A stretch of DNA of 64,000 nt, taken from assembly GCF_030848505.1 (NCBI RefSeq), contig NZ_JAVDDU010000003.1, positions 496,001 through 560,000 on the forward strand. Reading direction: 5' to 3'. This document shows positions 40,485 through 49,820 of the stretch, piece after piece. Under the pieces are notes generated by a model. The model was given only the letters and a program-made list of their open reading frames with translations, did not search any database and was not told the DNA's origin. The stretch is from Marinimicrobium hydrolyticum (lineage in GTDB: Bacteria; Pseudomonadota; Gammaproteobacteria; Pseudomonadales; Cellvibrionaceae). Within the stretch, counting starts at the first letter, position 1, and the number at the start of each line of letters is the position of its first letter. The translations under genes were made by a program, and so were the position numbers.

Positions 40485-42326
40485 GTGCAAAAAACTTTTC
40501 TCTCAGCCGCCATCGCGGCCAGCTTGAGCCTGTCCGTGCAGGCGCAAACAACCGAAACACCTGAACAGACTCCAATCGCTTCCGCGCCTCAGCTGGAAAC
40601 GCTCGTGATCGTATCGTCCCGCACCGAAACGCCGTTGCGCCAGATCGGCACCTCTGTGTCAGTATTGGAAGAGGCGGACATCAAAGCCCTGGGCTTTCAG
40701 TCCTTACCCGATGTCTTGCGCACCTTACCTTCTGTATCAATAACGAACACGGGCGGCATGGGCCGAGCCAGCTCGTTACGCGTACGCGGCGAAGCGGGCT
40801 ACCGCACCCTGGTGCGGGTGGACGGTGTGGATATCTCCGACCCCACAGGCACCCAGGTCAGCAGTCAAATTCAGCACTTGTTGAGCGCCAGCGCCACCCG
40901 CGTTGAACTGCTGCGCGGCCCCCAGGGCATGATGTACGGCGCGGACGCCGGTGGTGTGCTGAACATTACCACCGATCGGCGCACCGACGATTTTGGCGGT
41001 GGCGTGAGTGCCGAAGCGGGACGTTACGATTCGCAAACCTACAACGGCCATGTCAGCGCCGGCAACGACACGGGCGATTTTTATCTCTCCGCCGCCCACG
41101 CCACCACCGATGGCTTTAACGTACACGTTGCCGACGAAAGCGGCGAACCCGACGGATACGAAAACACCACCCTGCACGGCCGTGCTGGGTTGAATATCGG
41201 GCGGAGCTTGCGGGCGGAATTGGTACTGCGCGATACCGACGCCGAAGCCGAACATGATCACTGCGGATTTCCGGCCATCCATGACTGCGTAGGCTTTTTC
41301 AATCAGCGCAATGCACGCGCCAGCGTCACTCATTCCATCGCCCAATCACAAAACACACTGGCTTTTTCCAAAACGGACGTGGAGCGCACCAACTACGACG
41401 GCGGTGAAGTTTCCTACGATACTCAGGGGGAGATTTCCCGTTGGGAATTGAATGGCTCAGGCGATCTTACCCCCTTTCATGGTTTGGCCTACGGTATGGA
41501 GTACCGCTCCGATCAGGTGATGGAGCTGGAGCGCAATCAGCGCGGCGCCTACGTGGAGTATCAGGGTGCGTTTCAGGAGCGCTTCTATGTGACTGCCGGC
41601 GTTCGTCATGACGACAACGATGATTTCGGTGGCACTACCAGCTACCGGGTCAGCGCCGCCTATTTGATTCCTGCCGCCACCGGCACGGTGAAATTCAAAA
41701 GCAGTTTGGGTACCGGCTTCCGCGCACCCAGTTTGTTCGAGATCGACTACAACCGCTCCCAAGAAACGGACATGGCCCCTCTACAACAAGAAGACAGTCG
41801 GGGCCTGGATGTGGGCGTGGAATATTTCGGTCGCAACGGCCTGCACCTGGAAGCGGTGATGTTTGACCAGCGCGTCGACAATGAAATTTATTTCGACCTA
41901 GTGGGTTTCACTGGCTACATTCAGGGTGGGCAGCGCAGTGAATCTCGCGGCCTGGAGTTGATCAGCACCATACCTCTATCCGACCGTTTCAGCATCAACG
42001 GCAACTACACCTACGTGGACACCGAAGCCAGCGACGGTTCACCGCGTTCGCGCCAACCCAAGCATTTGGCCAACCTGGGTTTCAACTACCAGCCAGTACA
42101 GCCACTGACCTTGTCCTTGAATTGGCGCGCCGCGCGCGACATAGTGGACCGCGGCACCGAACTGGACAATTACCAGGTGGTGAGCGGCAGCGCCCGCTAC
42201 CAAGTCACTCAGGGGCTGGTAGTCTACGTGCACGGCGAAAACATTTTTGACGAGGACTATCAGGAAGTACCCAACTACAACACCGCAGGTGCCGCTGGCT
42301 ACGCGGGTGTAGAACTTACTTTCTAA
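40485..42326 (+). CDS. btuB: TonB-dependent cobalamin receptor
   Basis: 613 aa. Signal peptide (ending SVQAQ), TonB box (LETLVIVSSR, about residue 35), plug domain (about 45-150: LPDVLRTLPSVSI, LRVRGEAGYRTLVRVDGVD) and a 22-strand barrel ending in VELTF with a terminal Phe. A short disulphide-type loop CGFPAIHDC is seen near residue 265. Imports corrinoids across the outer membrane. GTG 40485 (AGGGG 6 bases upstream) was preferred to a TTG two codons earlier. Controlled by the riboswitch. Confidence 0.95.
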   Translation: MQKTFLSAAIAASLSLSVQAQTTETPEQTPIASAPQLETLVIVSSRTETPLRQIGTSVSVLEEADIKALGFQSLPDVLRTLPSVSITNTGGMGRASSLRVRGEAGYRTLVRVDGVDISDPTGTQVSSQIQHLLSASATRVELLRGPQGMMYGADAGGVLNITTDRRTDDFGGGVSAEAGRYDSQTYNGHVSAGNDTGDFYLSAAHATTDGFNVHVADESGEPDGYENTTLHGRAGLNIGRSLRAELVLRDTDAEAEHDHCGFPAIHDCVGFFNQRNARASVTHSIAQSQNTLAFSKTDVERTNYDGGEVSYDTQGEISRWELNGSGDLTPFHGLAYGMEYRSDQVMELERNQRGAYVEYQGAFQERFYVTAGVRHDDNDDFGGTTSYRVSAAYLIPAATGTVKFKSSLGTGFRAPSLFEIDYNRSQETDMAPLQQEDSRGLDVGVEYFGRNGLHLEAVMFDQRVDNEIYFDLVGFTGYIQGGQRSESRGLELISTIPLSDRFSINGNYTYVDTEASDGSPRSRQPKHLANLGFNYQPVQPLTLSLNWRAARDIVDRGTELDNYQVVSGSARYQVTQGLVVYVHGENIFDEDYQEVPNYNTAGAAGYAGVELTF

Positions 42327-42354
42327 GCAACCAATAATCCCAAGGGAGCGCACC

Positions 42355-42978
42355 ATGACCGAAGAAAGCCATGAGGACGACAAAAAATCCGCACGCCACA
42401 AAGCATCCATGGAAAAACAAAAGGCCAAGGTGGATGCCCGCATCGCCGAGGCGAAAACGGAACGTGGCGTCGCTGTGCTCCTGACCGGCAAAGGCAAAGG
42501 AAAATCCAGCTCTGCCTTCGGCATGGTGATGCGCGCTTTGGGTTACGGCCAGAAAGTGGGCGTGGTGCAGTTCATTAAGGGTGAGCAGTTATCCGGCGAA
42601 GAAGTGTACCTGCGGGATCAATGCCCAGCGGTCACCTTGTACCAAATGGGCACGGGGTTTACCTGGAACACTCAGGATCGCACGGCAGACATTGAAGCCG
42701 CCGAGCGGACTTGGAAGCAGGCTGAAGCCATGCTGCAAGACCCGGCTTATCACTTGGTGGTGTTGGACGAGCTGACGTATATGTTGGCCTACAAGTACCT
42801 GGATGAAGATCGGGTACTCAATGCCATCAAGTCTCGTCCCGAGGAGCAAAGCCTAGTGGTCACCGGCCGTGGCGGCGGCAGCGCCTTGCAGGACGTTATG
42901 GATACCGTGTCGGAAGTCAAAGACATTAAGCACGCCTTCCGGGCCGGCGTAAAAGCCCGCCAAGGCGTCGACTACTAA
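42355..42978 (+). CDS. btuR: Cob(I)yrinic acid a,c-diamide adenosyltransferase
   Basis: 207 aa, CobA/CobO/BtuR type. A charged N-terminal region precedes the P-loop GKGKGKSSS (about residue 43); then [11 protein letters not shown], and [18 protein letters not shown]. Adds the adenosyl group from ATP to cob(I)alamin or its precursors. GGGAG lies 7 bases before the ATG. It follows btuB in the cluster. Confidence 0.95.
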   Translation: MTEESHEDDKKSARHKASMEKQKAKVDARIAEAKTERGVAVLLTGKGKGKSSSAFGMVMRALGYGQKVGVVQFIKGEQLSGEEVYLRDQCPAVTLYQMGTGFTWNTQDRTADIEAAERTWKQAEAMLQDPAYHLVVLDELTYMLAYKYLDEDRVLNAIKSRPEEQSLVVTGRGGGSALQDVMDTVSEVKDIKHAFRAGVKARQGVDY

Positions 42979-42983
42979 ATCCC

Positions 42984-44453
42984 ATGGCCACGCTTATGGT
43001 CCAGGGCACCAGCTCCGATGCCGGCAAAAGTACGCTGGTGGCGGGGCTGTGTCGCCTGCTGGCCCGTCAGGGGCTATCAATAGCCCCTTTTAAACCCCAA
43101 AACATGGCGCTGAACAGCGACGTAACCGAAGATGGCGGCGAAATTGGCCGCTCTCAATCTCTACAAGCGCGAGCCTGTTTTCTCGCCCCCCACACAGACA
43201 TGAATCCGGTATTGCTCAAACCCAACAGCGATACCGGTGCCCAGGTGATCATTCAGGGTCACCCCCAGGCGGATATGGAAGCTGGCCGCTACCACGACTA
43301 CAAGCCGCGCGCTTTGGAAGCGGTATTGCAATCTCACGGCCGATTGAGTGAACGCTACGCGTTGATATTAACGGAGGGTGCGGGCAGTCCAGCAGAAATC
43401 AATTTGCGCACCAACGACATTGCCAACATGGGTTTTGCCGAGTCGGTGAACTGCCCGGTCATTCTGGTGGCGGATATCGACAAAGGCGGCGTGTTCGCGC
43501 AACTGGTGGGCACACTGGAGTTGTTGTCCGACTCTGAACGCGCGCGCGTACAGGGTTTTGTTATCAACCGGTTTCGAGGCGATTTAGCATTGCTGCAGCC
43601 GGGACTGGATTGGCTGGCCGAAAAGACCGGCAAACCCGTATTGGGCGTTGTGCCCTACTTACACAATTTTCACCTGGATGCGGAAGATGCCATTGTCGCG
43701 CGTCAGGCACGCGGTCATACCAAACTGCGCGTCGCGGTTCCAGTGTTCTCCCGCATCAGTAACCACACAGACTTTGATGCTCTGAGTTTGCACCCGGAAG
43801 TGGAGTTACTTTGGGTAGCGCCCGGTGAACCCCTGCCCGCTTGTGAGTTGATTATTTTGCCCGGCAGCAAAAGCGTGCGGCGGGATTTAGCACTGTTGCG
43901 CGAACACGGTTGGGATCGGGACATTCAGCGGCACCTGCGCTACGGCGGCAAGTTAATGGGCATTTGCGGTGGCTTTCAAATGCTGGGAACAACCATCGCT
44001 GATCCAGACGGACTCGAAGGGCCCGCAGGCGTCAGTGATGGACTGCAACTGCTGGAGTTTGACACCCGCCTTATGCCGCAAAAGCAGTTGCATCGAGTTA
44101 GTGGAGCTTTGTGCTTACCCAGCCAACAAGCTGCCCAGGCGAAAGGCTATGAAATTCACTGCGGCGTCTCTACCGGCCCAGCGCTGGCACAACCCGTGCT
44201 GCAATTAACGCGCGGCGTCGCAGACGGTGCCATCAGCACCGACGGAAACATTCTTGGCACTTACTTACACGGTATTTTTGATCAACCGGAAGCTCAGGTC
44301 GCTCTGCTGCAATGGGCGGGCCTAAGCAGCGATACCACGCTTTCCATCGACGAGCTGCGCGAGCAACAATTGGAGCGCCTGGCGGATACGCTCGCCGATT
44401 GCCTGGATAATCAATGGTTGAAATCTTTAGCCGAGCAAGGGGCACCGCGATGA
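42984..44453 (+). CDS. cobQ: Adenosylcobyric acid synthase (glutamine-hydrolysing)
   Basis: 489 aa. An N-terminal dethiobiotin-synthetase-like ATPase ([36 protein letters not shown]) and a C-terminal class I glutaminase with nucleophile Cys in [10 protein letters not shown] and a His in YLHGIFD. Amidates four carboxylates of adenosylcobyrinic diamide. It acts before the cobinamide stage, yet no ring-synthesis genes are present in the window. It begins 5 bases after btuR. Confidence 0.95.
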   Translation: MATLMVQGTSSDAGKSTLVAGLCRLLARQGLSIAPFKPQNMALNSDVTEDGGEIGRSQSLQARACFLAPHTDMNPVLLKPNSDTGAQVIIQGHPQADMEAGRYHDYKPRALEAVLQSHGRLSERYALILTEGAGSPAEINLRTNDIANMGFAESVNCPVILVADIDKGGVFAQLVGTLELLSDSERARVQGFVINRFRGDLALLQPGLDWLAEKTGKPVLGVVPYLHNFHLDAEDAIVARQARGHTKLRVAVPVFSRISNHTDFDALSLHPEVELLWVAPGEPLPACELIILPGSKSVRRDLALLREHGWDRDIQRHLRYGGKLMGICGGFQMLGTTIADPDGLEGPAGVSDGLQLLEFDTRLMPQKQLHRVSGALCLPSQQAAQAKGYEIHCGVSTGPALAQPVLQLTRGVADGAISTDGNILGTYLHGIFDQPEAQVALLQWAGLSSDTTLSIDELREQQLERLADTLADCLDNQWLKSLAEQGAPR

Positions 44454-45481
44454 TGTCCTCCGCCCATCGGCGCAGCCGCCGTTTCTGTTTTGTGTTACTC
44501 ACACTCGCACTGGCGGCAAGTTTTGTTCTTGCATTGCTGCTGGGTGCCGTGACCATTCCCCCCTTGGATGTACTGCGCGCTCTGGTGGGCACGGAGCTGC
44601 CCGGCTACCGCATGGAAATTATTCAATCCATTCGCCTGCCCCGCGCTTTACTGGCCGGTTTTGTGGGCGCGATTCTGGCCATTTGCGGAGCCATTTTGCA
44701 GGGTTTGTTTCGCAATCCCCTGGCGGATCCCTCGCTCATCGGTGTGACGGCCGGCGCGTCAGTGGGCGCCAGCCTCATGATTTTTCTTGGCGCCGGGGGC
44801 GGCTTGCTCGGCGGTTTTATGGGCGCATCCTTGGTGTCTATCGGGGCGTTTAGCGGTGGATTGATTACGGTGTGGTTAGTATACCGAGTCGCCACCGGCA
44901 TCAACGGCACGTCGGTGGCGACTATGCTGCTGATGGGAATTGCCGTGTCCGCTTTATCCGCAAGCGCGACCGGTTTGTTAGATTATTTCGCCGACAATGA
45001 AATGCTGCGGCGCATGAGTTTGTGGCGCATGGGTGGTTTAGACGGGGCCAATAACACGCGCGCGGTTCTAGCGGGTTTGGTTTTGCTTACGTTGCTATTG
45101 GCCGCGCCGGCCTTTGGGCGCGCGTTAAATACCTTGCTACTGGGCGAGTCCCAGGCGCGACATTTGGGTATTGATGTGGAGCGGTTGAAAACGCGTCTGA
45201 TTATTCTGGTCGCCGCCGGAGTGGGTACAGCGGTAGCGGTGTCCGGCAGTATTGCCTTTGTGGGTCTGGTGGTGCCACACATGGTGCGCCTGTGGGTGGG
45301 GCCAGATCATCGGCTGTTGTTGCCCTTGTCGGCGCTGGGCGGTGCGGTGTTGTTGCTGCTGGCGGATACGTTGGCCCGCACGGCATTGGCGCCCACGGAG
45401 TTGCCGGTAGGCTTGGTGACGGCACTGCTGGGCGCGCCGTTCTTTATTCATTTGCTGCGCCAGCGGCGCAACTTCGGGTAG
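44450..45481 (+). CDS. btuC: Corrinoid ABC transporter permease (BtuC/FecCD family)
   Basis: 343 aa, about ten membrane helices. Signatures: [43 protein letters not shown] (given by its parts [31 protein letters not shown]) and [23 protein letters not shown] (parts [17 protein letters not shown]). Imports corrinoids across the inner membrane with the ATPase downstream and the binding protein BtuF at 52465. The ATG overlaps the cobQ stop (ATGA). Confidence 0.9.
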   Translation: MMSSAHRRSRRFCFVLLTLALAASFVLALLLGAVTIPPLDVLRALVGTELPGYRMEIIQSIRLPRALLAGFVGAILAICGAILQGLFRNPLADPSLIGVTAGASVGASLMIFLGAGGGLLGGFMGASLVSIGAFSGGLITVWLVYRVATGINGTSVATMLLMGIAVSALSASATGLLDYFADNEMLRRMSLWRMGGLDGANNTRAVLAGLVLLTLLLAAPAFGRALNTLLLGESQARHLGIDVERLKTRLIILVAAGVGTAVAVSGSIAFVGLVVPHMVRLWVGPDHRLLLPLSALGGAVLLLLADTLARTALAPTELPVGLVTALLGAPFFIHLLRQRRNFG

Positions 45482-45487
45482 GCGTCT

Positions 45488-46264
45488 ATGGCCGTGCTGG
45501 ATGTAAAAAACCTGAGCGTGCGCATCGGCGAGAAGGATTTAGTGTCCGACGTATCCTTTTCTGTGACGCCCGGCGAGGTGCTGTCGGTTATTGGCCCCAA
45601 TGGCGCGGGCAAGACTACGCTGTTGCGCGCCATTACGGGTGATGCGCCTTCAACAGGCGAGTTGCGCCTTAACGACCGACCGCTGTCCGACTGGTCACCG
45701 AAAGAGAGGGCGCTGAGTCTCGCGGTTTTGACGCAGAGTAATCCGCTCGCGTTCGCGTTTACGGTGGAGGAGGTGGTGTCTTTAGGGCGCGGCCCGCACA
45801 GCACCGGCACGGTGATTGATCGCGAGGTGTGTCAGGAGGCGATGGCGGCGTTGGATGTGAGCCATTTGGCCAATCGACTTTATCCGTCGTTGTCGGGTGG
45901 TGAGAAGCAACGCACGCAGTTGGCGCGGGTGATGGCGCAGATTTGGCGGCCGGATGGCAACGCGGATCGTTTGTTGTTGTTGGATGAGCCAGTAACGTCT
46001 TTGGATTTGGGTCATCAACGGCAGTTGATGCAGGCGGTGCGCCGCTTTGCGGACAGCGGTGTGGCGGTGTTGATGGTGGTACACGATATCAGTTTGGCGG
46101 CCGCATACAGTGATGAGGTGTTGGCGTTGAACGATGGTCGCTTGGTTGCTTTGGGTTCGCCGGAGTCGGTGGTGACGGAGTCGTTGATCGGGGATTTGTT
46201 TGGTACAGAGGTGCGGGTGATTGCGCATCCGGTTTCGGGGAAGCCGGTGGTGTTGGCGGGGTAG
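45488..46264 (+). CDS. btuD: Corrinoid ABC transporter ATP-binding protein (HmuV/BtuD-like)
   Basis: 258 aa. Walker [10 protein letters not shown], signature LSGGEKQRTQ, Walker B LLLLDEPVTSLD, H-loop VVHDISLAAAYSD. By sequence it belongs to the HmuV-like branch often annotated for heme, but its place between a FecCD permease and cobalamin genes makes corrinoid import the likely role. From here to about 53 kb the coding strand becomes markedly G- and T-rich (TTG, GGT, GTG codons). Confidence 0.88.
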   Translation: MAVLDVKNLSVRIGEKDLVSDVSFSVTPGEVLSVIGPNGAGKTTLLRAITGDAPSTGELRLNDRPLSDWSPKERALSLAVLTQSNPLAFAFTVEEVVSLGRGPHSTGTVIDREVCQEAMAALDVSHLANRLYPSLSGGEKQRTQLARVMAQIWRPDGNADRLLLLDEPVTSLDLGHQRQLMQAVRRFADSGVAVLMVVHDISLAAAYSDEVLALNDGRLVALGSPESVVTESLIGDLFGTEVRVIAHPVSGKPVVLAG

Positions 46265-46340
46265 TGGTTGGTTTGTTATTTGAAGGGAAGGTTGGCCTTG
46301 TGCGGCGTTATGGCACAGTAGGCGCTGGACGGGCCGCTTC
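46265..46340. other. Start of a 576-base repeat-filled gap inside the cobalamin cluster
   Basis: The interval 46265-46840 between btuD and cobU has no gene. It is mostly occupied by palindromic repeats (46341-46431, 46471-46499, 46662-46784), listed separately. A 266-codon open frame from 46592 runs through them into cobU, but its first 83 codons are repeat-derived and are not counted as coding. Confidence 0.7.
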
Positions 46341-46431
46341 GGGGTATGCCCTTCCAAGACACGCCGTGAACCCTTCCCTGGGGGCTCTGCACCAACATCC
46401 TGTTGGTGAAGGTCTTGGAAGGGCATACCCC
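46341..46431 (+). repeat. Double-hairpin repeat, copy 3
   Basis: Outer stem perfect over 20 bp (46341-46360 with 46412-46431, GGGGTATGCCCTTCCAAGAC and its complement). Core ACGCCGTGAACCCTTCC then CTGGGGGCT; inner hairpin CACCAACA / TGTTGGTG with a short TCC loop. Arms differ from the other copies while core and layout agree. Confidence 0.85.
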
Positions 46432-46470
46432 AAATCGTCCCTCGTAAGGTGGTCCCCACCAACACTCTTT

Positions 46471-46499
46471 CGTCATTCCCGCGAAAAGCGGGAATCCAT
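46471..46499 (-). repeat. REP-type palindrome
   Basis: ATTCCCGC-GAAAA-GCGGGAAT within CGTCATTCCCGCG...ATCCA. This is a widespread dispersed proteobacterial repeat form; on the minus strand it reads TGGATTCCCGC..., matching the copy at 51266-51294. Confidence 0.8.
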
Positions 46500-46661
46500 A
46501 GTGGTTGGGTGCTAATCGGTTCATCTGTCTGGATTTTTGAATTAACTGCATTTAAAGAAAGTACCGATTTTGGTAACGACGTACTACCCAGGTGGACGGA
46601 AAGGTTGCCCAGGGTTTTGAGAGAGGTATGAAGCCGACGCGGAGCGTACAGGGACGATTCA

Positions 46662-46784
46662 CTGGGCACATTCGTGTGCCCAGCCTTCCGGGCAGCCTTC
46701 GGCTGTGCAATCGGCTATCCTGCCGATTAGTCACGACGTTTGCTGAACACTCACCCTGCGCGGCCCTCAGACTTGCTTACGAAG
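46662..46784 (-). repeat. Mosaic repeat, copy 6: shared flank module joined to three stem-loops
   Basis: Bases 46731-46784 match the left flank and outer arm of copies 1 and 5 (TTTGCTGAACACTCACCCTG, GCGCGGCCCT, CTTGCTTACGAAG). At the CGTGA step the usual core is replaced by three adjacent hairpins: AATCGGC/GCCGATT (46709-46728), CAGCC/GGCTG (46693-46705) and CTGGGCACA/TGTGCCCAG with a TTCG loop (46662-46683). Confidence 0.75.
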
Positions 46785-46840
46785 AAGTAACTCTAGGACA
46801 CGGTGCCAGGTATGTCCTACACAACAAGGGTCCTTTAGAA

Positions 46841-47392
46841 ATGCCACAACTTATTTTAGGTGGAGCGCGCAGCGGAAAAAGTCGCATGGCAGAGCGCCGA
46901 GCACGGGAGTGGACGGTTACTCATGGTGGTGAATTAATGTACGTCGCCACGGGCGCTGCTGGTGATGAAGAAATGACGCAACGCATTGCCATTCATCGGG
47001 AGCGGCGCGGGCCGGAGTGGGAGTTGATTGAAGAACCCGAAGATTTGGCGGGCGTGCTCGCAACGTGTCGTAACCGGCGCGTGTGTTTGGTAGTGGATTG
47101 CTTAACGCTGTGGGTAAGTAATTGTTTGCACAAGGGGTCGTGGGATCAACAGCGGGAACGTTTGCTGACCGAGCTGAAAAACTGGAATCAATCATCACCG
47201 CAAGTAATTTTTGTCAGTAACGAAGTGGGTTCCGGCATTGTACCTTTGGGCGAATTGTCTCGACAGTTTGTGGATGCCAGCGGTTGGTTGCATCAGGCAC
47301 TGGCGGAAGTGTGCGAGCGGGTAACTTTGGTGGTAGCCGGCCTGCCCATGGAGTTAAAGCACCAACATAACAATGAACAAATAAACGGATAG
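46841..47392 (+). CDS. cobU: Adenosylcobinamide kinase / cobinamide-phosphate guanylyltransferase
   Basis: 183 aa, usual CobU length. P-loop LILGGARSGKSRMAE at the start, RIAIHRERRGPEW, and the segment VVDCLTLWVSN. Phosphorylates adenosylcobinamide and then forms adenosyl-GDP-cobinamide. ATG 46841 (MPQLILGG) is the natural start with AAGGG upstream; sequence before it is repeat DNA. Confidence 0.95.
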   Translation: MPQLILGGARSGKSRMAERRAREWTVTHGGELMYVATGAAGDEEMTQRIAIHRERRGPEWELIEEPEDLAGVLATCRNRRVCLVVDCLTLWVSNCLHKGSWDQQRERLLTELKNWNQSSPQVIFVSNEVGSGIVPLGELSRQFVDASGWLHQALAEVCERVTLVVAGLPMELKHQHNNEQING

Positions 47393-47397
47393 ACAGT

Positions 47398-48450
47398 ATG
47401 CACAACCAGGTTCAATTCGAATGGCTGAAAGATCCGGTGGCGGTTCCCGATGAGAATGCGCGCGCTCAGGCGCGGGCGCGGCAAGCGCAGTTGACCAAGC
47501 CACAGGGTTCGCTCGGCTCACTGGAATCGATTGCGGAGCAGTTTGCCGCGTGGCAAGGCGTGGCGATTCCGAGTTTGAATCAGGTTCGTTTGCGGGTGTT
47601 TGCGGCGGATCACGGCGTGGCGGCACAAGGCGTGTCGGCGTTCCCGCAATCGGTGACTGTGCAAATGGTTAGTAATTTTTGTGCGGGCGGTGCGGCGGTG
47701 AGTGTGTTGAGCCGGGTGTGTGATGCTGAATTTCGGGTAGTGAATATGGGTTGTGTTTCACCTGTGGATACGAACGAATTGTTGGACGATTGTGCCATTG
47801 CACCGGGCACGGCGGATTTTACACTGGGGCCAGCCATGTCTCCCGATCAATTAGCACGAGCCTTGGACGTTGGACGAGCGCAAGTGGCGGAGGGTGAATT
47901 CGATCTGTTCATAGGCGGGGAGATGGGTATCGGCAATACCACGTCGGCGTCAGCGTTGTTGGCGGCGCTGTTGGGCTTGAGTGTAGAACGAGTCACCGGG
48001 CCCGGAACGGGTATTGATGCGGCGGGACTGGAACGCAAGCAAGCCGTCATTGCCCGAGCGTTGACGCTACACGGTCCGGAGCTGACTCGCCCATTGGAAA
48101 CCCTGCAGCGCTTGGGCGGTTTTGAAATTACCGCGTTGGCGGGCGCCTATATTGCCTGTGGCCAGCGTGGCATTCCGGTGTTGGTGGACGGTTTTATCAG
48201 CAGCGTGGCTGCTCTGGCCGCCTGCCGTATACAACCTGCGCTGCAGTCTTGGTTGATGTTCGCGCACCAATCGCGCGAGCCAGGCCACCGGCTATTGCTC
48301 AAATTTTTGCAGGCGGAGCCCCTACTGGCGTTGAACATGCGCTTGGGTGAAGCCAGTGGCGCCGCTTTGGCGGTGCCTATTTTGCAAAGTGCGCTGACGT
48401 TGCATCGGGAGATGGCCACCTTTTCGGAAGCGGGAGTGAGCCGTGCCTAA
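47398..48450 (+). CDS. cobT: Nicotinate-nucleotide-dimethylbenzimidazole phosphoribosyltransferase
   Basis: 350 aa. Makes alpha-ribazole-5'-phosphate, the lower-ligand nucleotide. Conserved RQAQLTKPQGSLGSLE near the N-terminus, VFAADHGVAAQGVSAFPQSVT, IGGEMGIGNTTSASAL, and the catalytic Glu near the C-terminus in NMRLGEASGAALAVPIL. Begins 5 bases after cobU. Confidence 0.96.
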   Translation: MHNQVQFEWLKDPVAVPDENARAQARARQAQLTKPQGSLGSLESIAEQFAAWQGVAIPSLNQVRLRVFAADHGVAAQGVSAFPQSVTVQMVSNFCAGGAAVSVLSRVCDAEFRVVNMGCVSPVDTNELLDDCAIAPGTADFTLGPAMSPDQLARALDVGRAQVAEGEFDLFIGGEMGIGNTTSASALLAALLGLSVERVTGPGTGIDAAGLERKQAVIARALTLHGPELTRPLETLQRLGGFEITALAGAYIACGQRGIPVLVDGFISSVAALAACRIQPALQSWLMFAHQSREPGHRLLLKFLQAEPLLALNMRLGEASGAALAVPILQSALTLHREMATFSEAGVSRA

Positions 48451-49048
48451 TACCCAACTGGATTTGTTGCGTCATGGACAGTGTGAGGGCGGCGAAATTT
48501 TCCGTGGCTCCCACGATGTGGCGCTCACGCCTGAGGGTTGGCAAAACATGGAGGCACAATTGAAACTGTTCGACACGCCGCCATGGCATCGGGTGATCAG
48601 CTCGCCACTGCAGCGCTGCCGAACGTTTGCTGAATCGGCGGCGGCGCGTTGGTCGCTTCCGTTGCTCATAGAACCGGGGGTGCAGGAGATGCACTTTGGT
48701 GCCTGGGAAGGTCAAGAGTATGCCCATTTGTGGGAAACGGATCCGCGCTTGCGCGCTTGGGGTGAAGACCCGGAACTCAATACTCCGCCAGACGGTGAAC
48801 CTTTGCGTGAGTTTGCGGAACGGGTCGATCGGGCTCTGAAGCGTTTGGTGCGTGATTACTCGGGCGAGCGCCTGCTGGTTATCACTCACGGCGGTGTGAT
48901 TCGACTTTTGCTTACTCAAGCACACGGTATACCGCGCAATCGCATTCGGGAGATGGAAGCACCCTATGCGCATTTTGTTAGCCTTTCCTGGAATTCTCAC
49001 CTCGGCGCACTGACTCCAACGGAGGCTGGCGATGAAGCCCAGCCATAG
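48443..49048 (+). CDS. cobC: Alpha-ribazole phosphatase, histidine phosphatase family
   Basis: 201 aa. Phosphohistidine motif LLRHGQCEGG at the start, EMHFGAWEGQEY, and the second catalytic His in LLVITHGGVIRLLL. Removes the 5'-phosphate from alpha-ribazole-P or cobalamin-P. GTG start with GGAG 6 bases upstream; it overlaps the cobT end by 8 bases and cobS by 17. Confidence 0.9.
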   Translation: MPNTQLDLLRHGQCEGGEIFRGSHDVALTPEGWQNMEAQLKLFDTPPWHRVISSPLQRCRTFAESAAARWSLPLLIEPGVQEMHFGAWEGQEYAHLWETDPRLRAWGEDPELNTPPDGEPLREFAERVDRALKRLVRDYSGERLLVITHGGVIRLLLTQAHGIPRNRIREMEAPYAHFVSLSWNSHLGALTPTEAGDEAQP

Positions 49049-49820
49049 TCAAGCGGTGTTGTTGGCGTTCGGGTTATTAACCTGGTTGCCCGTGCGCGCC
49101 AGAGCCGACAACAGTTTGACTTCGCAAGGCTTGGCGGTGGCCTATTACCCCTTAGTGGGCGTCACTCTGGGTTTATTGCTCTGGGCCGGCAGTGGGTTAG
49201 TGGACGCCGCGCCCGCCAGTGTGAGCGCCGTTATTTTATTGGTTCTATGGGTGGGGCTTACGGGCGCTTTGCATTTGGATGGTTTGGCGGATTGTGCGGA
49301 CGGTTACTTTGCCGGGCACCGATGCGCCGATGATACCGAACGTCGCCAACGAACTTTGGCGGTCATGCGAGAGCCCACCTCCGGCGCCATGGCGGTGGTT
49401 GCATTGGTGCTGGTGCTGTTGGCGAAATGGGTGTTGTTGGCGCAACTGCTGGAAGCTCAATTGCTCACCTTTGGCGTCTGGCTTGTACTTTTGACCCTGC
49501 CCCGTGCTGCTTTGCTGCCCTATATTCTATTCACCCGCTATGCCCGTGATGAAGGCTTGGCGCAAAGCTTAAAAAATCAATTGCCGACCATGCCGGTGCT
49601 AATCGCAGTGCTTTTAACGCTGGCCTTGGGCATAGGTGTTTTAACTTTGCCGTTGGCAATTCTGTCACTGGTAGCCGTCGCGGTGCTGACGTTTCTTTGG
49701 CGGGCGTTATGGCAAAAATCCATTGGCGGATTTACCGGTGACTGCCTGGGTGCGCTGGTGGAGCTGGCGGAATTAATGTTGTTGTTGGTAATCACGCTTG
49801 CGCTGGTGAGCGGCCCATGA
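49032..49820 (+). CDS. cobS: Adenosylcobinamide-GDP ribazoletransferase
   Basis: 262 aa integral membrane protein with about six helices. CobS signatures: AFGLLTWLPV near the N-terminus, ALHLDGLADCADGYFAG with metal-binding acidic residues, and GGFTGDCLGALVELAE. Joins adenosylcobinamide-GDP with alpha-ribazole(-P) in the inner membrane. Overlaps cobC and cbiB on either side. Confidence 0.95.
   Translation: MKPSHSQAVLLAFGLLTWLPVRARADNSLTSQGLAVAYYPLVGVTLGLLLWAGSGLVDAAPASVSAVILLVLWVGLTGALHLDGLADCADGYFAGHRCADDTERRQRTLAVMREPTSGAMAVVALVLVLLAKWVLLAQLLEAQLLTFGVWLVLLTLPRAALLPYILFTRYARDEGLAQSLKNQLPTMPVLIAVLLTLALGIGVLTLPLAILSLVAVAVLTFLWRALWQKSIGGFTGDCLGALVELAELMLLLVITLALVSGP

Noticed and set aside
46592-46840. 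83-codon N-terminal extension of cobU
   Set aside because: Made of repeat sequence; the protein family starts at MPQLILGG.
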